A stretch of 64,000 bases of DNA from NCBI RefSeq assembly GCF_009711975.1, contig NZ_VIKW01000011.1, positions 51,417 through 115,416 on the forward strand, given 5' to 3'. The DNA is from Anabaena sp. UHCC 0204. GTDB lineage: Bacteria; Cyanobacteriota; Cyanobacteriia; Cyanobacteriales; Nostocaceae. The stretch's first letter is position 1; every line of letters starts with the position of its first letter. The position numbers and the translations under genes were made by a program. The notes below the pieces were generated by a model, which did no database searches, was not told where the DNA came from, and saw only the letters and a list, made by a program, of their open reading frames with translations. This document shows positions 45,719 to 53,560 of the stretch, piece by piece.

Positions 45719-47140
45719 ATGTTAAAAAACAACCCACCAGAATTGAAAGAACAGCCCAGATTTGGATTGTCTCTATTTAGGTGGACCAAGTATTTCTCCA
45801 ATCAGGAAGGAGAGATAACTCAAAGCATGAGTGCTTTTATTTTGATCTGGGTTGGCCAGGTGTTATCTCTGGTTGGCTCTCGCATGACCACTTTTGCTCT
45901 AAGTATTTGGGTTTACCAGCATACTAACTCAATTACCCAGTTCACTCTCCTAATTCTCTCAACGAGCTTACCTGGGATTATTATCTCCCCCATTGCTGGA
46001 GTATTTGTTGACCGCTGGAGTCGTCGCTGGATTATGATTATTAGTGACTTCTGCGCTGGTCTGTGTACCCTAACTATTGCCTGGTTATTTGTTAGTGGTA
46101 ATTTAGAAGTCTGGAGTTTGTGCCTAATTAGTGCTATTAGTTCTGGTTGCAGTGCCTTTCAAGGGCTTGCCTATTCTTCCGCTACTACATTACTCGTACC
46201 TAAAGAACAACTTGGTCGTGCTAGTTCGATGACGCAGATTAGGTTGGCTATTGCGGAAATTCTCTCACCAGCAATTGCGACTGCGCTGTTAGCAACTGTG
46301 CAAATTCCGGGAATTGTTGTTATTGATTTAGCAACATTGTGCTTTGCCCTAATCTGTTTGTTATTAGTTAATTTCCCTGAAGTTCAGATCGCAGAAACTA
46401 ATACAGAAGAAATTGGTTTCCTCTCTTCATTTTGGCAAGAAGTCACCTTTGGATGGAATTATTTGATTGAGCGGCCTGGACTGATTGGGTTAGTAATATT
46501 TATTGCTATCAGTAACTTCCTCATCGGTTTCGATGAAGCTCTAACTACACCTTTGGTACTTTCTTTCACTTCCGTTCAAGGTTTAGGGACAATCTCTTCT
46601 ATTGCTTGTTCGGGGATGTTAGTCGGCAGTTTAATTATGATCTTTTGGGGGGGACTAAAACGCCAGATCAATATAATATTTTTCTCGATGTTTTTTTTGG
46701 GTTTATTCTATGTTTTAGCTGGCTTGCGTCCTTTACCTATTCTATTTACTATCTCTGATTTCTTCATATTTTTGATGGTTCCAATCATTAATGGTGCAAT
46801 TCAAGTAATTTTCCAAAAGCAAGTTGCTCCAGAAGTGCAAGGAAGAGTCTTTGCGTTTCGCAGTGCAGTAAGTCAGGGATTTCTGCCACTTTCTTATTTG
46901 ATAGCAGGACCACTAGCTGACCGAGTTTTTGAACCTTTAATGGCTGCTGATGGTTTAGGCGCAGCTAGTATTGGAAAATTTATTGGTGTTGGGACTGGTC
47001 GTGGTATTGGTTTGATGTTTGTGATTATGGGGATATTTAGCATCTTAGTCACCTTTATTGCTTATTTGTATCCCCACCTGCGCCAGATGGAAGATGAACT
47101 ACCTAATCCCATTCCGGAAAAGGATGTTTTAAAAGTCTAA
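45719..47140 (+). CDS. MFS exporter next to the NRPS
   Basis: This 473-residue major facilitator has about 12 TM helices and is related to the EntS/MFS_3 group of siderophore and drug exporters. It has WVGQVLSLVGSRMTTFALSIWVY at the start, the loop 2-3 motif GVFVDRWSRRW, and GRVFAFRSAVSQGFLPLSYLIAGPL in the second half. It lies 183 bp after the NRPS on the same strand and is the obvious candidate for exporting its product. It ends with a cytosolic tail of ~25 residues. Confidence 0.88.
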   Translation: MLKNNPPELKEQPRFGLSLFRWTKYFSNQEGEITQSMSAFILIWVGQVLSLVGSRMTTFALSIWVYQHTNSITQFTLLILSTSLPGIIISPIAGVFVDRWSRRWIMIISDFCAGLCTLTIAWLFVSGNLEVWSLCLISAISSGCSAFQGLAYSSATTLLVPKEQLGRASSMTQIRLAIAEILSPAIATALLATVQIPGIVVIDLATLCFALICLLLVNFPEVQIAETNTEEIGFLSSFWQEVTFGWNYLIERPGLIGLVIFIAISNFLIGFDEALTTPLVLSFTSVQGLGTISSIACSGMLVGSLIMIFWGGLKRQINIIFFSMFFLGLFYVLAGLRPLPILFTISDFFIFLMVPIINGAIQVIFQKQVAPEVQGRVFAFRSAVSQGFLPLSYLIAGPLADRVFEPLMAADGLGAASIGKFIGVGTGRGIGLMFVIMGIFSILVTFIAYLYPHLRQMEDELPNPIPEKDVLKV

Positions 47141-47220
47141 AACCGAAATTGTAGAGACTTTCCAAATTTCATAGATATAGTCCCTAAGTGTAAAATGGGA
47201 ATGTCCGTAATTAAAACCTT

Positions 47221-47745
47221 ATGCCTAGTACAGCTAATTTTCTGCAATACACCCAATGGTGTGGGATTGCGACGATAGTATTTGCAGTCTTGACAATCCT
47301 GGCTTTCATTTTCAAATGGGGCTTCCGCTTTCGATTGGTGGGAACAACAGGCTTTATGCTGGTACTGACAGGGGGATTATTTTCACTTTCTCTCGTTCCC
47401 CTGAGTCGCACAGTTATTCCCGGTGCGGTCAAGTACACCTTAGTTTATGACAACGGTTCTAATCAAACTGTAATTGTCACCCCACCAAACATTACTCCTA
47501 CGGAATTAGAAGCTACTTTACGTCAAGCAGCTAGTAATCTCTATTCTTATGGTCGCTTAGGTAGTGGCGGAAACAAGCTACTGACAGTCCGCGCTCGCAC
47601 TATTATTCACCCTGAAATAGGGTTGTCTGTACCCGTGTACTTAGGTCAAGTAAAACGCACTTTAGCAAGTCGTGAAGATTCAGAAATGGCAGTAGAAGTT
47701 TATTTAGACAAGTTTGCTGAATTACCAAAACCTACGGCTTCATAG
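47221..47745 (+). CDS. Ycf51-family protein
   Basis: This 174-residue protein is of the Ycf51 (DUF2518) family conserved in cyanobacteria and some plastids. Two TM helices (CGIATIVFAVLTILAFIF, LVGTTGFMLVLTGGLFSLSLVPL) are followed by a soluble domain with KYTLVYDNGSNQTVIVTPP and SLYSYGRLG-type sequence. It is presumed thylakoid or plasma-membrane-bound; biochemical role unknown. Confidence 0.85.
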   Translation: MPSTANFLQYTQWCGIATIVFAVLTILAFIFKWGFRFRLVGTTGFMLVLTGGLFSLSLVPLSRTVIPGAVKYTLVYDNGSNQTVIVTPPNITPTELEATLRQAASNLYSYGRLGSGGNKLLTVRARTIIHPEIGLSVPVYLGQVKRTLASREDSEMAVEVYLDKFAELPKPTAS

Positions 47746-47770
47746 GTGACAGGTGACAGGTGACAGGTGA
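47745..47770. repeat. GGTGACA short tandem heptamer
   Basis: Three and a half copies of GGTGACA begin immediately at the ycf51 stop. It is the reverse complement of the array at 8531-8560. A GCGGTCTTGGGGGTTTCCCCC palindromic element follows at about 47776-47805. Confidence 0.85.
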
Positions 47771-48003
47771 ACCAGCGCGGTCTTGGGGGTTTCCCCCATG
47801 AGCGACTGGTGAACCCGAAGGGTGACAGTGAATTAATTGGTAATTGGTAAATTTTTTCCCCCTGTTCCCTGCTCCTGACTCCTTAATTCTGCTGTATATT
47901 TTTCCTATTACCTATTTGTATATTTTTTTGTCTTCTATAATACAATAAAGGTTATTTTAAAATTTGATTAAGTAATATCAATAGTTTTGGCAAAATAGTG
48001 ATC

Positions 48004-49152
48004 ATGTCTAATCAACATTCTACTGAAACTTTATCTACTCAAACCACTAGCTCATTTTTTAGCCTCAGCGTTTCCCCTGGAAAAGTAATTCGCGGTGCGG
48101 GTGTGTTGTCAATAGTCGCGGCTGAAGTTGCTAATTTAGGAACTCGTCCGTTAATTATCACAGGAAACCGGACTCTCAATCTTAGCCAAGAGAGTTTACA
48201 ATCTCTTTTCCAATCCCCAAAATTACATAGTATTTCTGTCTCTTATGGTGCTGATTGTTGTGAAGCTAGTTTGACAGCTTTACGTAAAGCAGCCAAGGAA
48301 CATCAGGCTGATCTAATTATCGGTATTGGCGGTGGTAAAGCCTTGGATACGGCTAAATTAGTCGCCCACCAATTGACATTACCAGTTGTGACAATTCCCA
48401 CATCTGCTGCTACCTGTGCGGCTTGGACTGCCCTTTCTAATGTATATTCCGAAACAGGGGCGTTTTTGTATGATGTAGCTTTATCTCGCTGTCCTGATTT
48501 GCTGATTTTGGATTATAATTTAATTCAGACTGCACCTCAACGGACTTTAGTAGCAGGAATTGGGGATGCGATCGCTAAATGGTATGAAGCATCAGTGAGT
48601 AGTGGACATTTACAACAAACTCTCATCATTGCCGCAGTCCAACAAGCGCGAGTTTTACGAGATATTTTATTACAAAAGTCCGCTGCTGCTTTACAATCCC
48701 CAGGTAGCGAAGTGTGGCAAGAAGTTGTAGATGCAACTGTACTCCTAGCTGGGGTAATTGGGGGACTAGGAGGGGCGCAATGTCGTACAGTCGCTGCCCA
48801 TGCAGTTCATAATGGTTTAACCCACATTTCCGGGCATGGTAGCATTCACGGTGAGAAGGTTGCTTATGGTATCCTAGTACAACTGCGGTTAGAAGAAATG
48901 ATCCAGGGAAATCAATTAGCAGCGTCAGCAAGACAGCAATTGTTGAAGTTTTATGCAGAGATTGGACTACCCCAAAGATTAACAGATTTGGGATTAGGTA
49001 ATATCACTCTGGCTGAGTTACAAACAGCAGCGGAAATTAGTCTAGAACCTAATTCTGATATCCACCGTTTACCGTTTAGTGTAGCGTTGGAACACTTAAT
49101 GGCCGCAATGGTTTCTACTACTGCACCAAATCAATTAAAAATTAAAAATTAA
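48004..49152 (+). CDS. Iron-containing alcohol dehydrogenase family (GldA-like)
   Basis: This 382-residue group III metal-dependent dehydrogenase is close to glycerol dehydrogenases. The NAD-binding motif is GIGGGKALDTAK. Metal ligands are predicted at Asp in GIGDAIAK, His in AAHAVHNG and His in GSIHGEKVAYG. The VTIPTSAATCAAWTALSNVY segment matches GldA. ATG 48004 is preferred over GTG 47998. The last residues (QLKIKN) and the stop codon are supplied by a 7-bp TTAAAAA tandem repeat, so the C terminus appears to have been rewritten by repeat expansion. Confidence 0.85.
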   Translation: MSNQHSTETLSTQTTSSFFSLSVSPGKVIRGAGVLSIVAAEVANLGTRPLIITGNRTLNLSQESLQSLFQSPKLHSISVSYGADCCEASLTALRKAAKEHQADLIIGIGGGKALDTAKLVAHQLTLPVVTIPTSAATCAAWTALSNVYSETGAFLYDVALSRCPDLLILDYNLIQTAPQRTLVAGIGDAIAKWYEASVSSGHLQQTLIIAAVQQARVLRDILLQKSAAALQSPGSEVWQEVVDATVLLAGVIGGLGGAQCRTVAAHAVHNGLTHISGHGSIHGEKVAYGILVQLRLEEMIQGNQLAASARQQLLKFYAEIGLPQRLTDLGLGNITLAELQTAAEISLEPNSDIHRLPFSVALEHLMAAMVSTTAPNQLKIKN

Positions 49153-49164
49153 AAATTAAAAATG
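49133..49164. repeat. TTAAAAA short tandem heptamer overlapping a gene end
   Basis: Four copies of TTAAAAA, the first three of which code for the end and stop of the GldA-like protein. GGTAATTGGTGATTGG repeats follow. Confidence 0.85.
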
Positions 49165-49214
49165 GGTAATTGGTGATTGGTAATGGGTAATTGGTGATTG
49201 GGAAAATTTTTTCT

Positions 49215-49330
49215 CCCTTTGCTCCCCTGCCCCCTGCTCCCCTGCTCCCCTGCTCCCTGCTCCCTGCCCCCTGCTCCCCTGCTCCCCTGCTCCCCTGCTC
49301 CCCTGCTCCCCTGCACCCCTGCCTGTTCCC
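49215..49330. repeat. CTGCTCCC tandem array (8-bp period)
   Basis: About 13 copies of CTGCTCCC and variants (CTGCCCC, CTGCTCC) form a strongly pyrimidine-rich strand just upstream of the aminotransferase gene. Confidence 0.9.
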
Positions 49331-49351
49331 TATTTATTTCGAGGTTATAGA

Positions 49352-50557
49352 ATGAGTCTGAGTTGGATTAGTCCCGCAGAACGGATACAAAAATTGCCTC
49401 CTTATGTATTTGCCCGTTTGGACGAATTAAAGGCTAAGGCTAGAGAACAAGGCTTAGATTTAATTGATTTGGGTATGGGAAATCCTGATGGTCCCACTCC
49501 CCAACCAGTAATAGAAGCCGCAATAGCAGCTTTGCAAAATCCCGCTAATCACGGTTATCCACCATTTGAAGGAACTGCTAATTTTCGCAAAGCTATTACT
49601 CAATGGTATCATCGCCGTTATGGTGTAACACTTAATCCTGATAGTGAGGCTTTACCCTTACTTGGTTCTAAGGAAGGTTTGGGACATTTAGCGATCGCCT
49701 ATATTAATCCTGGTGATATTGTTTTAGTACCTTCACCATCCTACCCTGTCCATTTCCGTGGACCGATTATTGCTGGGGGAGTTATTCACAATTTAATTCT
49801 TAAAGAAGAAAATAACTGGTTAATTGATTTAGCTGCAATTCCTGACGAAGTGGCCAGAAAAGCCAAAATTCTCTATTTTAATTATCCTAGTAATCCTACC
49901 GCAGCCACCGCCCCCCGCGAATTCTTTGAAGAAATTGTAGCTTTTGCGCGGAAGTATGAAATCCTCCTAGTTCATGATTTATGTTATGCAGAATTAGCTT
50001 TTGATGGTTATCAACCCACAAGCTTATTAGAAATTCCTGGTGCAAAGGAGATTGGTGTAGAATTTCACACTCTTTCTAAAACTTATAATATGGCAGGTTG
50101 GCGCGTTGGGTTTGTTGTCGGAAATCGTCATGTTATCCAAGGTTTGCGGACACTCAAAACCAATTTAGATTATGGCATTTTTTCCGCTTTGCAAACAGCA
50201 GCAGAAACCGCTTTACAACTTCCTGATTCTTATTTACATGAAGTGCAACAACGTTACCGCACTCGTCGAGATTTTTTAATTGATGGTTTGGGTAAATTAG
50301 GGTGGAATATTCCCAAAACCGAAGCAACTATGTATTTGTGGATAAAATGTCCTCTGGGGATGAATTCCACCGATTTTGCATTGCACGTTTTACAGCAAAC
50401 TGGTGTAGTGCTGACTCCTGGGAATGCCTTTGGTATTGGTGGTGAAGGCTATGTAAGAATTAGTTTAATTGCAGATTGCGATCGCTTGGCTGAAGCTTTA
50501 CAAAGATTCAAAGAAGCAGGGATTTACTATCAACCTGAAGTTGCTATTTCTGCGTGA
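49352..50557 (+). CDS. PLP-dependent aminotransferase (class I/II, LL-DAP/aspartate type)
   Basis: This 401-residue fold-type I aminotransferase has LGMGNPDGPTP near the N terminus, the ring-stacking region SPSYPVHFRG, NYPSNPT, Asp209 (VHDLCYAEL) for the PLP nitrogen, PLP-lysine Lys243 in TLSKTYNMAGWRVGF, and the substrate Arg in VRISLI. The organisation fits the cyanobacterial LL-diaminopimelate/aspartate aminotransferase group rather than any proven substrate. The last 28 codons are duplicated 804 bp downstream beyond a toxin-antitoxin pair. Confidence 0.88.
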   Translation: MSLSWISPAERIQKLPPYVFARLDELKAKAREQGLDLIDLGMGNPDGPTPQPVIEAAIAALQNPANHGYPPFEGTANFRKAITQWYHRRYGVTLNPDSEALPLLGSKEGLGHLAIAYINPGDIVLVPSPSYPVHFRGPIIAGGVIHNLILKEENNWLIDLAAIPDEVARKAKILYFNYPSNPTAATAPREFFEEIVAFARKYEILLVHDLCYAELAFDGYQPTSLLEIPGAKEIGVEFHTLSKTYNMAGWRVGFVVGNRHVIQGLRTLKTNLDYGIFSALQTAAETALQLPDSYLHEVQQRYRTRRDFLIDGLGKLGWNIPKTEATMYLWIKCPLGMNSTDFALHVLQQTGVVLTPGNAFGIGGEGYVRISLIADCDRLAEALQRFKEAGIYYQPEVAISA

Positions 50558-50564
50558 TAATTAA
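50481..50564 (+). repeat. 84-bp direct repeat, copy 1 (end of aminotransferase)
   Basis: Covers the last 25 codons and stop of the aminotransferase plus 8 bp. Copy 2 at 51285-51368 is 82/84 identical. Confidence 0.95.
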
Positions 50565-50596
50565 GGTGAATATACAATCTCAAAAGAATTAAGGTT

Positions 50597-50875
50597 ATGA
50601 CAATTCTGGAAAAAGTAGTAACTACGATGCAGCAGTTACCTATGGATCAACAGCAGCAAGTTCTACGTTTTATTGAGTTTCTGGTATTTGAATTAAGAGA
50701 TAAAGAAGTTCAGGAAAACTATGACGTAGTTAATCAATCTCCTGAAAAAGCAACTGCAAACAATCCTAAAACTTCTCCTCATGATCTCCTGAAAAAATGG
50801 GAAGGTGTTATTGAAGGTGGGGTAGATGATCTTTCCTTTAATACAAAATATATGGAAGAATATGGGCAGAAATGA
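50597..50875 (+). CDS. Antitoxin of a VapBC-like pair (DUF2281-type)
   Basis: This 92-residue protein has an N-terminal helix MTILEKVVTTMQQLPMDQQQ-type sequence, QVLRFIEFLVFELRDKE, then a disordered stretch and DLLKKWEGVIEGGVDDLS. That resembles DUF2281/VapB-type antitoxins whose C terminus wraps the toxin. It overlaps the PIN toxin gene by 4 bp (ATGA), the standard coupling of such modules. AAGG precedes the ATG. Confidence 0.75.
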   Translation: MTILEKVVTTMQQLPMDQQQQVLRFIEFLVFELRDKEVQENYDVVNQSPEKATANNPKTSPHDLLKKWEGVIEGGVDDLSFNTKYMEEYGQK

Positions 50876-51285
50876 ATCAGCAAATAATTCTCGATACTGG
50901 TGTTTTAGTTGCTTATTTCAGGAAATCTGATCGCTTTCATCAATGGGCTGTAACTCAATGGAGACAGGTTGATTTACCTGTATTCACCTGTGATGCTGTG
51001 ATTTCAGAAGCTTGTTTTCTTTTTCGTGATTTACCTCATATTCAACAGGGAATTGTTGAATTGATTGAGGGTAATGTAATTACGATCTCTTTCGATTTGC
51101 AAGGAGAAGCAAGTAATATCAGACATTTAATGAATCGTTATGAATCTGTACCAATGTCCTTTGCTGATGCTTGTTTGGTAAGAATGTCTGAACAAATACC
51201 TAATAGTGCAATTATGACTTTAGATAGCGATTTTAAAATTTATCGTAAAAACCGTAATGAGGAGATTTTTGTAATTCAACCATAA
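50872..51285 (+). CDS. PIN-domain toxin (VapC-like ribonuclease)
   Basis: This 137-residue PIN nuclease probably cleaves RNA when free of its antitoxin. The acidic active-site residues are in place: Asp8 (ILDTGVL), Glu46 (VISEACF), Asp99 (SFADACLV) and Asp118/120 (TLDSDF). It ends at TAA 51285; the next base begins a second copy of the aminotransferase 3' end, so the module sits between direct repeats. The module was probably acquired or moved as an ~804-bp unit. Confidence 0.9.
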   Translation: MNQQIILDTGVLVAYFRKSDRFHQWAVTQWRQVDLPVFTCDAVISEACFLFRDLPHIQQGIVELIEGNVITISFDLQGEASNIRHLMNRYESVPMSFADACLVRMSEQIPNSAIMTLDSDFKIYRKNRNEEIFVIQP

Positions 51286-51368
51286 TCGCTTGGGTGAAGC
51301 TTTACAAAGATTCAAAGAAGCAGGGATTTACTATCAACCCGAAGTTGCTATTTCTGCGTGATAATTAA
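51285..51368 (+). repeat. 84-bp direct repeat, copy 2 (orphan aminotransferase end)
   Basis: Duplicate of 50481-50564 with two substitutions, located directly after the toxin stop codon. It has no coding role here and marks the right boundary of the toxin-antitoxin unit. Confidence 0.95.
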
Positions 51369-51406
51369 CAATTGATTCCTTCTAATTCTTCCTGAACGCC
51401 TTCTTT

Positions 51407-51955
51407 TTATCTGTCACCTTCTTTTTGCATTAGTAAAGAGGCGATCGCTTCATCGCACCATTCAATCCACATAGTTTCGTAGCGAATCCCGCACCGCAGG
51501 GTGAGATAAATGTGTCTTTGCGGACGAGACAGATGATCTGGATCACCAAATTCTAGTTCGCGGGAGCGATAGGACTCCAATTTCTGCTGATGGAATTGCT
51601 TGCGTCGTTCAACTTCACGGATGAGGATATCTTCAGAAACGATAAACCCACTGCGTACTTTCACTAGTAATTCTTCACGGATTGCAGTTGCTTCCGAGGG
51701 TTCTGTAATCCAAGAAATTAGTTCTTGTCTACCTGCATCGGTGAGAGAATAGATTTTCTTGTCGGGACGAACCGATTGTGGTAATACTTCCACTTCTACC
51801 CAGTCCTTTTCCTGCATTCGTGCCAGTTCTCGGTAAATCTGCTGAGAGGTGGCTTGCCAGTAACAACTTACTTTTTCATTAAATTCCTTGCTCAAATCAT
51901 AACCAGTCCGAGGAGACTGAAGCAAGATGCTGGCGATCGCATGGGCTAAACTCAT
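51407..51955 (-). CDS. PadR-family transcriptional regulator
   Basis: This 182-residue regulator starts at ATG 51955 (MSLAHAIASILLQSPRTGYDLSKEF). The N-terminal winged helix of PadR type includes YWQATSQQIYRELARMQEKDWV and KKIYSLTDAGRQEL. The C-terminal helical Vir_act_alpha-like part is EELLVKVRSGFI and on. It is divergent from an RND efflux operon; the shared 113-bp spacer holds palindromes suited to PadR dimers. It probably represses both directions until a phenolic or toxic ligand binds. Confidence 0.9.
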   Translation of the reverse strand: MSLAHAIASILLQSPRTGYDLSKEFNEKVSCYWQATSQQIYRELARMQEKDWVEVEVLPQSVRPDKKIYSLTDAGRQELISWITEPSEATAIREELLVKVRSGFIVSEDILIREVERRKQFHQQKLESYRSRELEFGDPDHLSRPQRHIYLTLRCGIRYETMWIEWCDEAIASLLMQKEGDR

Positions 51956-51964
51956 AATTCTTTC

Positions 51965-51992
51965 TTGACATAGACAACTAGTTGTATATAAA
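51965..51992 (+). promoter_or_regulatory. Promoter of the RND efflux operon
   Basis: TTGACA (51965-51970), 16-bp spacer, then TATAAA (51987-51992). The spacer contains the palindrome ACAACTAGTTGT, so a bound PadR dimer would block RNA polymerase. Confidence 0.6.
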
Positions 51993-52029
51993 CTTTGTGA
52001 TATACAACTATTTTTATAACAATTAGTTG
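51974..52029. promoter_or_regulatory. Predicted PadR operator sites
   Basis: Perfect 12-bp palindrome ACAACTAGTTGT (51974-51985) and a second pair of the same half-sites, CAACTA (52005-52010) and TAGTTG (52024-52029). Location between divergent padR-like and efflux genes supports the role. Confidence 0.55.
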
Positions 52030-52068
52030 AATATTGCAACGCTTCTTTCTTGTCAACGTAGCACAAAA

Positions 52069-53415
52069 ATGAGTGGCCAGCTTATGGAAACCCAAGCTTG
52101 GGAAATAGTACAGGTGGGAGAGGAGGAGACTGCCTCAGCTTTGAAGCATCCCAAAAAGATCGGAGTTAGGAATCTGCTCATTGCGAGTGGAATGATAGTA
52201 GCGATCGCCTTCGGGGTATATGAACGCTTATCTGCTCAACAAGAAGTTGCTGTTTCTGCCCCCTTAACAGTGCAAGTCGTCAAACTCAAACCTGTACAGT
52301 CATACCAAGTGACGCGCTTTTATACGGGTGAAGTAGTGGCCACTCGCCGCAGCGAATTGGGCTTTGAACGAGGGGGAAAAGTCATTGAAATCATCTTTAA
52401 TCGTGGACAAACCGTAGAAAAAGGCGCAGTGATTGCCCAGTTAGATACGCAAAACCTCAAAGCACAATTAGCACAATTAGCAGCACAAAAATTGCGTGCA
52501 GTCGCAGAATTAAGAGAATTGCAGAATGGACCACGGAGAGAAACCATTGCTGCTGCACGTTCTCAAGTGGCGGATTTAGAAAATCGGTTGCGGCTGGAAA
52601 ATATTCGCCGCGATCGCCGCCGTTCCCTGTATCAAGAAGGAGCAATTTCCCGTGAACAGTTGGATGAAGTAGCATTTAATCGGGATGCCCTCGCCGACCG
52701 CCTAGCCGCTGCTCAGAGTGAATTAGAAGCATTGCAAAACGGCACACGCAAAGAACAAATCGCCGCCCAAGCCGCTACGGTAGCTCAACTTCAAGCCAGT
52801 ATGAGCGACGTGGAAATCAATATTGAAAAAAGCACCCTCCGCGCTCCCTTTCGTGGTGTGATCGGGGAACGGAATTTGGATGAAGGCACTGTGGTGCAAG
52901 CAGGACAGCCGATTGTCCGCCTAGTGGAAAAGCTCACCCCTGAAGTAGAAATTGGCGTACCGCCCCAAGTTGTACAAACCCTGAAAGTGGGGAGTCGTCA
53001 ACAGGTGCAAGTGGGGAATCAAATTGATACTGCCCAAGTTCTGGCTCATAAACCAGAGATCAACCCCCAAACCCGGACTCGGACAGTGGTTTTGCAATTG
53101 ATGACTACCAATCAAACCATGCCAGCATCAGGAGAAATCGCCCGTTTGCAAGTCGAACAAATGGTATCTACCGAAGGATTTTGGTTGCCAGTAACCGCCT
53201 TAATTAAGGGAGAGAGGGGATTATGGTCTTGTTTTGCGATCGCCTCAGAAGGAGACACCTATCGTATTGAACGGCGGGATGTGGAAGTTTTGTATACCGA
53301 AGGCGATCGCGTTTTAGTGCGTGGCACAATTGTTGCTGGGGAAGAAGTTGTCAACAGTGGTACTCACCGCTTGGTTTCTGGGCAAGTTGTGAAATTAGTG
53401 GACAGTAAGCAGTGA
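52069..53415 (+). CDS. RND efflux periplasmic adaptor (membrane fusion protein)
   Basis: This protein of about 448 residues has an N-terminal TM anchor (LLIASGMIVAIAFGVY), a barrel-sandwich/lipoyl domain (GFERGGKVIEIIFNRGQTVEKGAVIAQLD) and a long alpha-hairpin (residues ~130-240). The second lipoyl half is STLRAPFRGVIGERNLDEGTVV, followed by beta-barrel domains. It links the RND permease to an outer-membrane channel. The start is uncertain (ATG 52069 or 52084). The permease follows 145 bp downstream; no TolC-like gene is in view. Confidence 0.92.
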   Translation: MSGQLMETQAWEIVQVGEEETASALKHPKKIGVRNLLIASGMIVAIAFGVYERLSAQQEVAVSAPLTVQVVKLKPVQSYQVTRFYTGEVVATRRSELGFERGGKVIEIIFNRGQTVEKGAVIAQLDTQNLKAQLAQLAAQKLRAVAELRELQNGPRRETIAAARSQVADLENRLRLENIRRDRRRSLYQEGAISREQLDEVAFNRDALADRLAAAQSELEALQNGTRKEQIAAQAATVAQLQASMSDVEINIEKSTLRAPFRGVIGERNLDEGTVVQAGQPIVRLVEKLTPEVEIGVPPQVVQTLKVGSRQQVQVGNQIDTAQVLAHKPEINPQTRTRTVVLQLMTTNQTMPASGEIARLQVEQMVSTEGFWLPVTALIKGERGLWSCFAIASEGDTYRIERRDVEVLYTEGDRVLVRGTIVAGEEVVNSGTHRLVSGQVVKLVDSKQ

Positions 53416-53560
53416 ACAGTTATCACGCCAATTATTTAAAGAAATGAACCACGAAGAAACGAAGAACACGAAGGAAAGAAAGTTTGAGAGATATTTTGCG
53501 TTAGGTGGTTGAGTGTTTTTTTATTTGGAAGTCCCTTATCTCTATTGACTGATAACTGAT

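Noticed and set aside
49215-49330. Repetitive CTGCTCCC block as a CRISPR array
   Set aside because: Period is only 8 bp and there are no unique spacers; it is a short tandem repeat.
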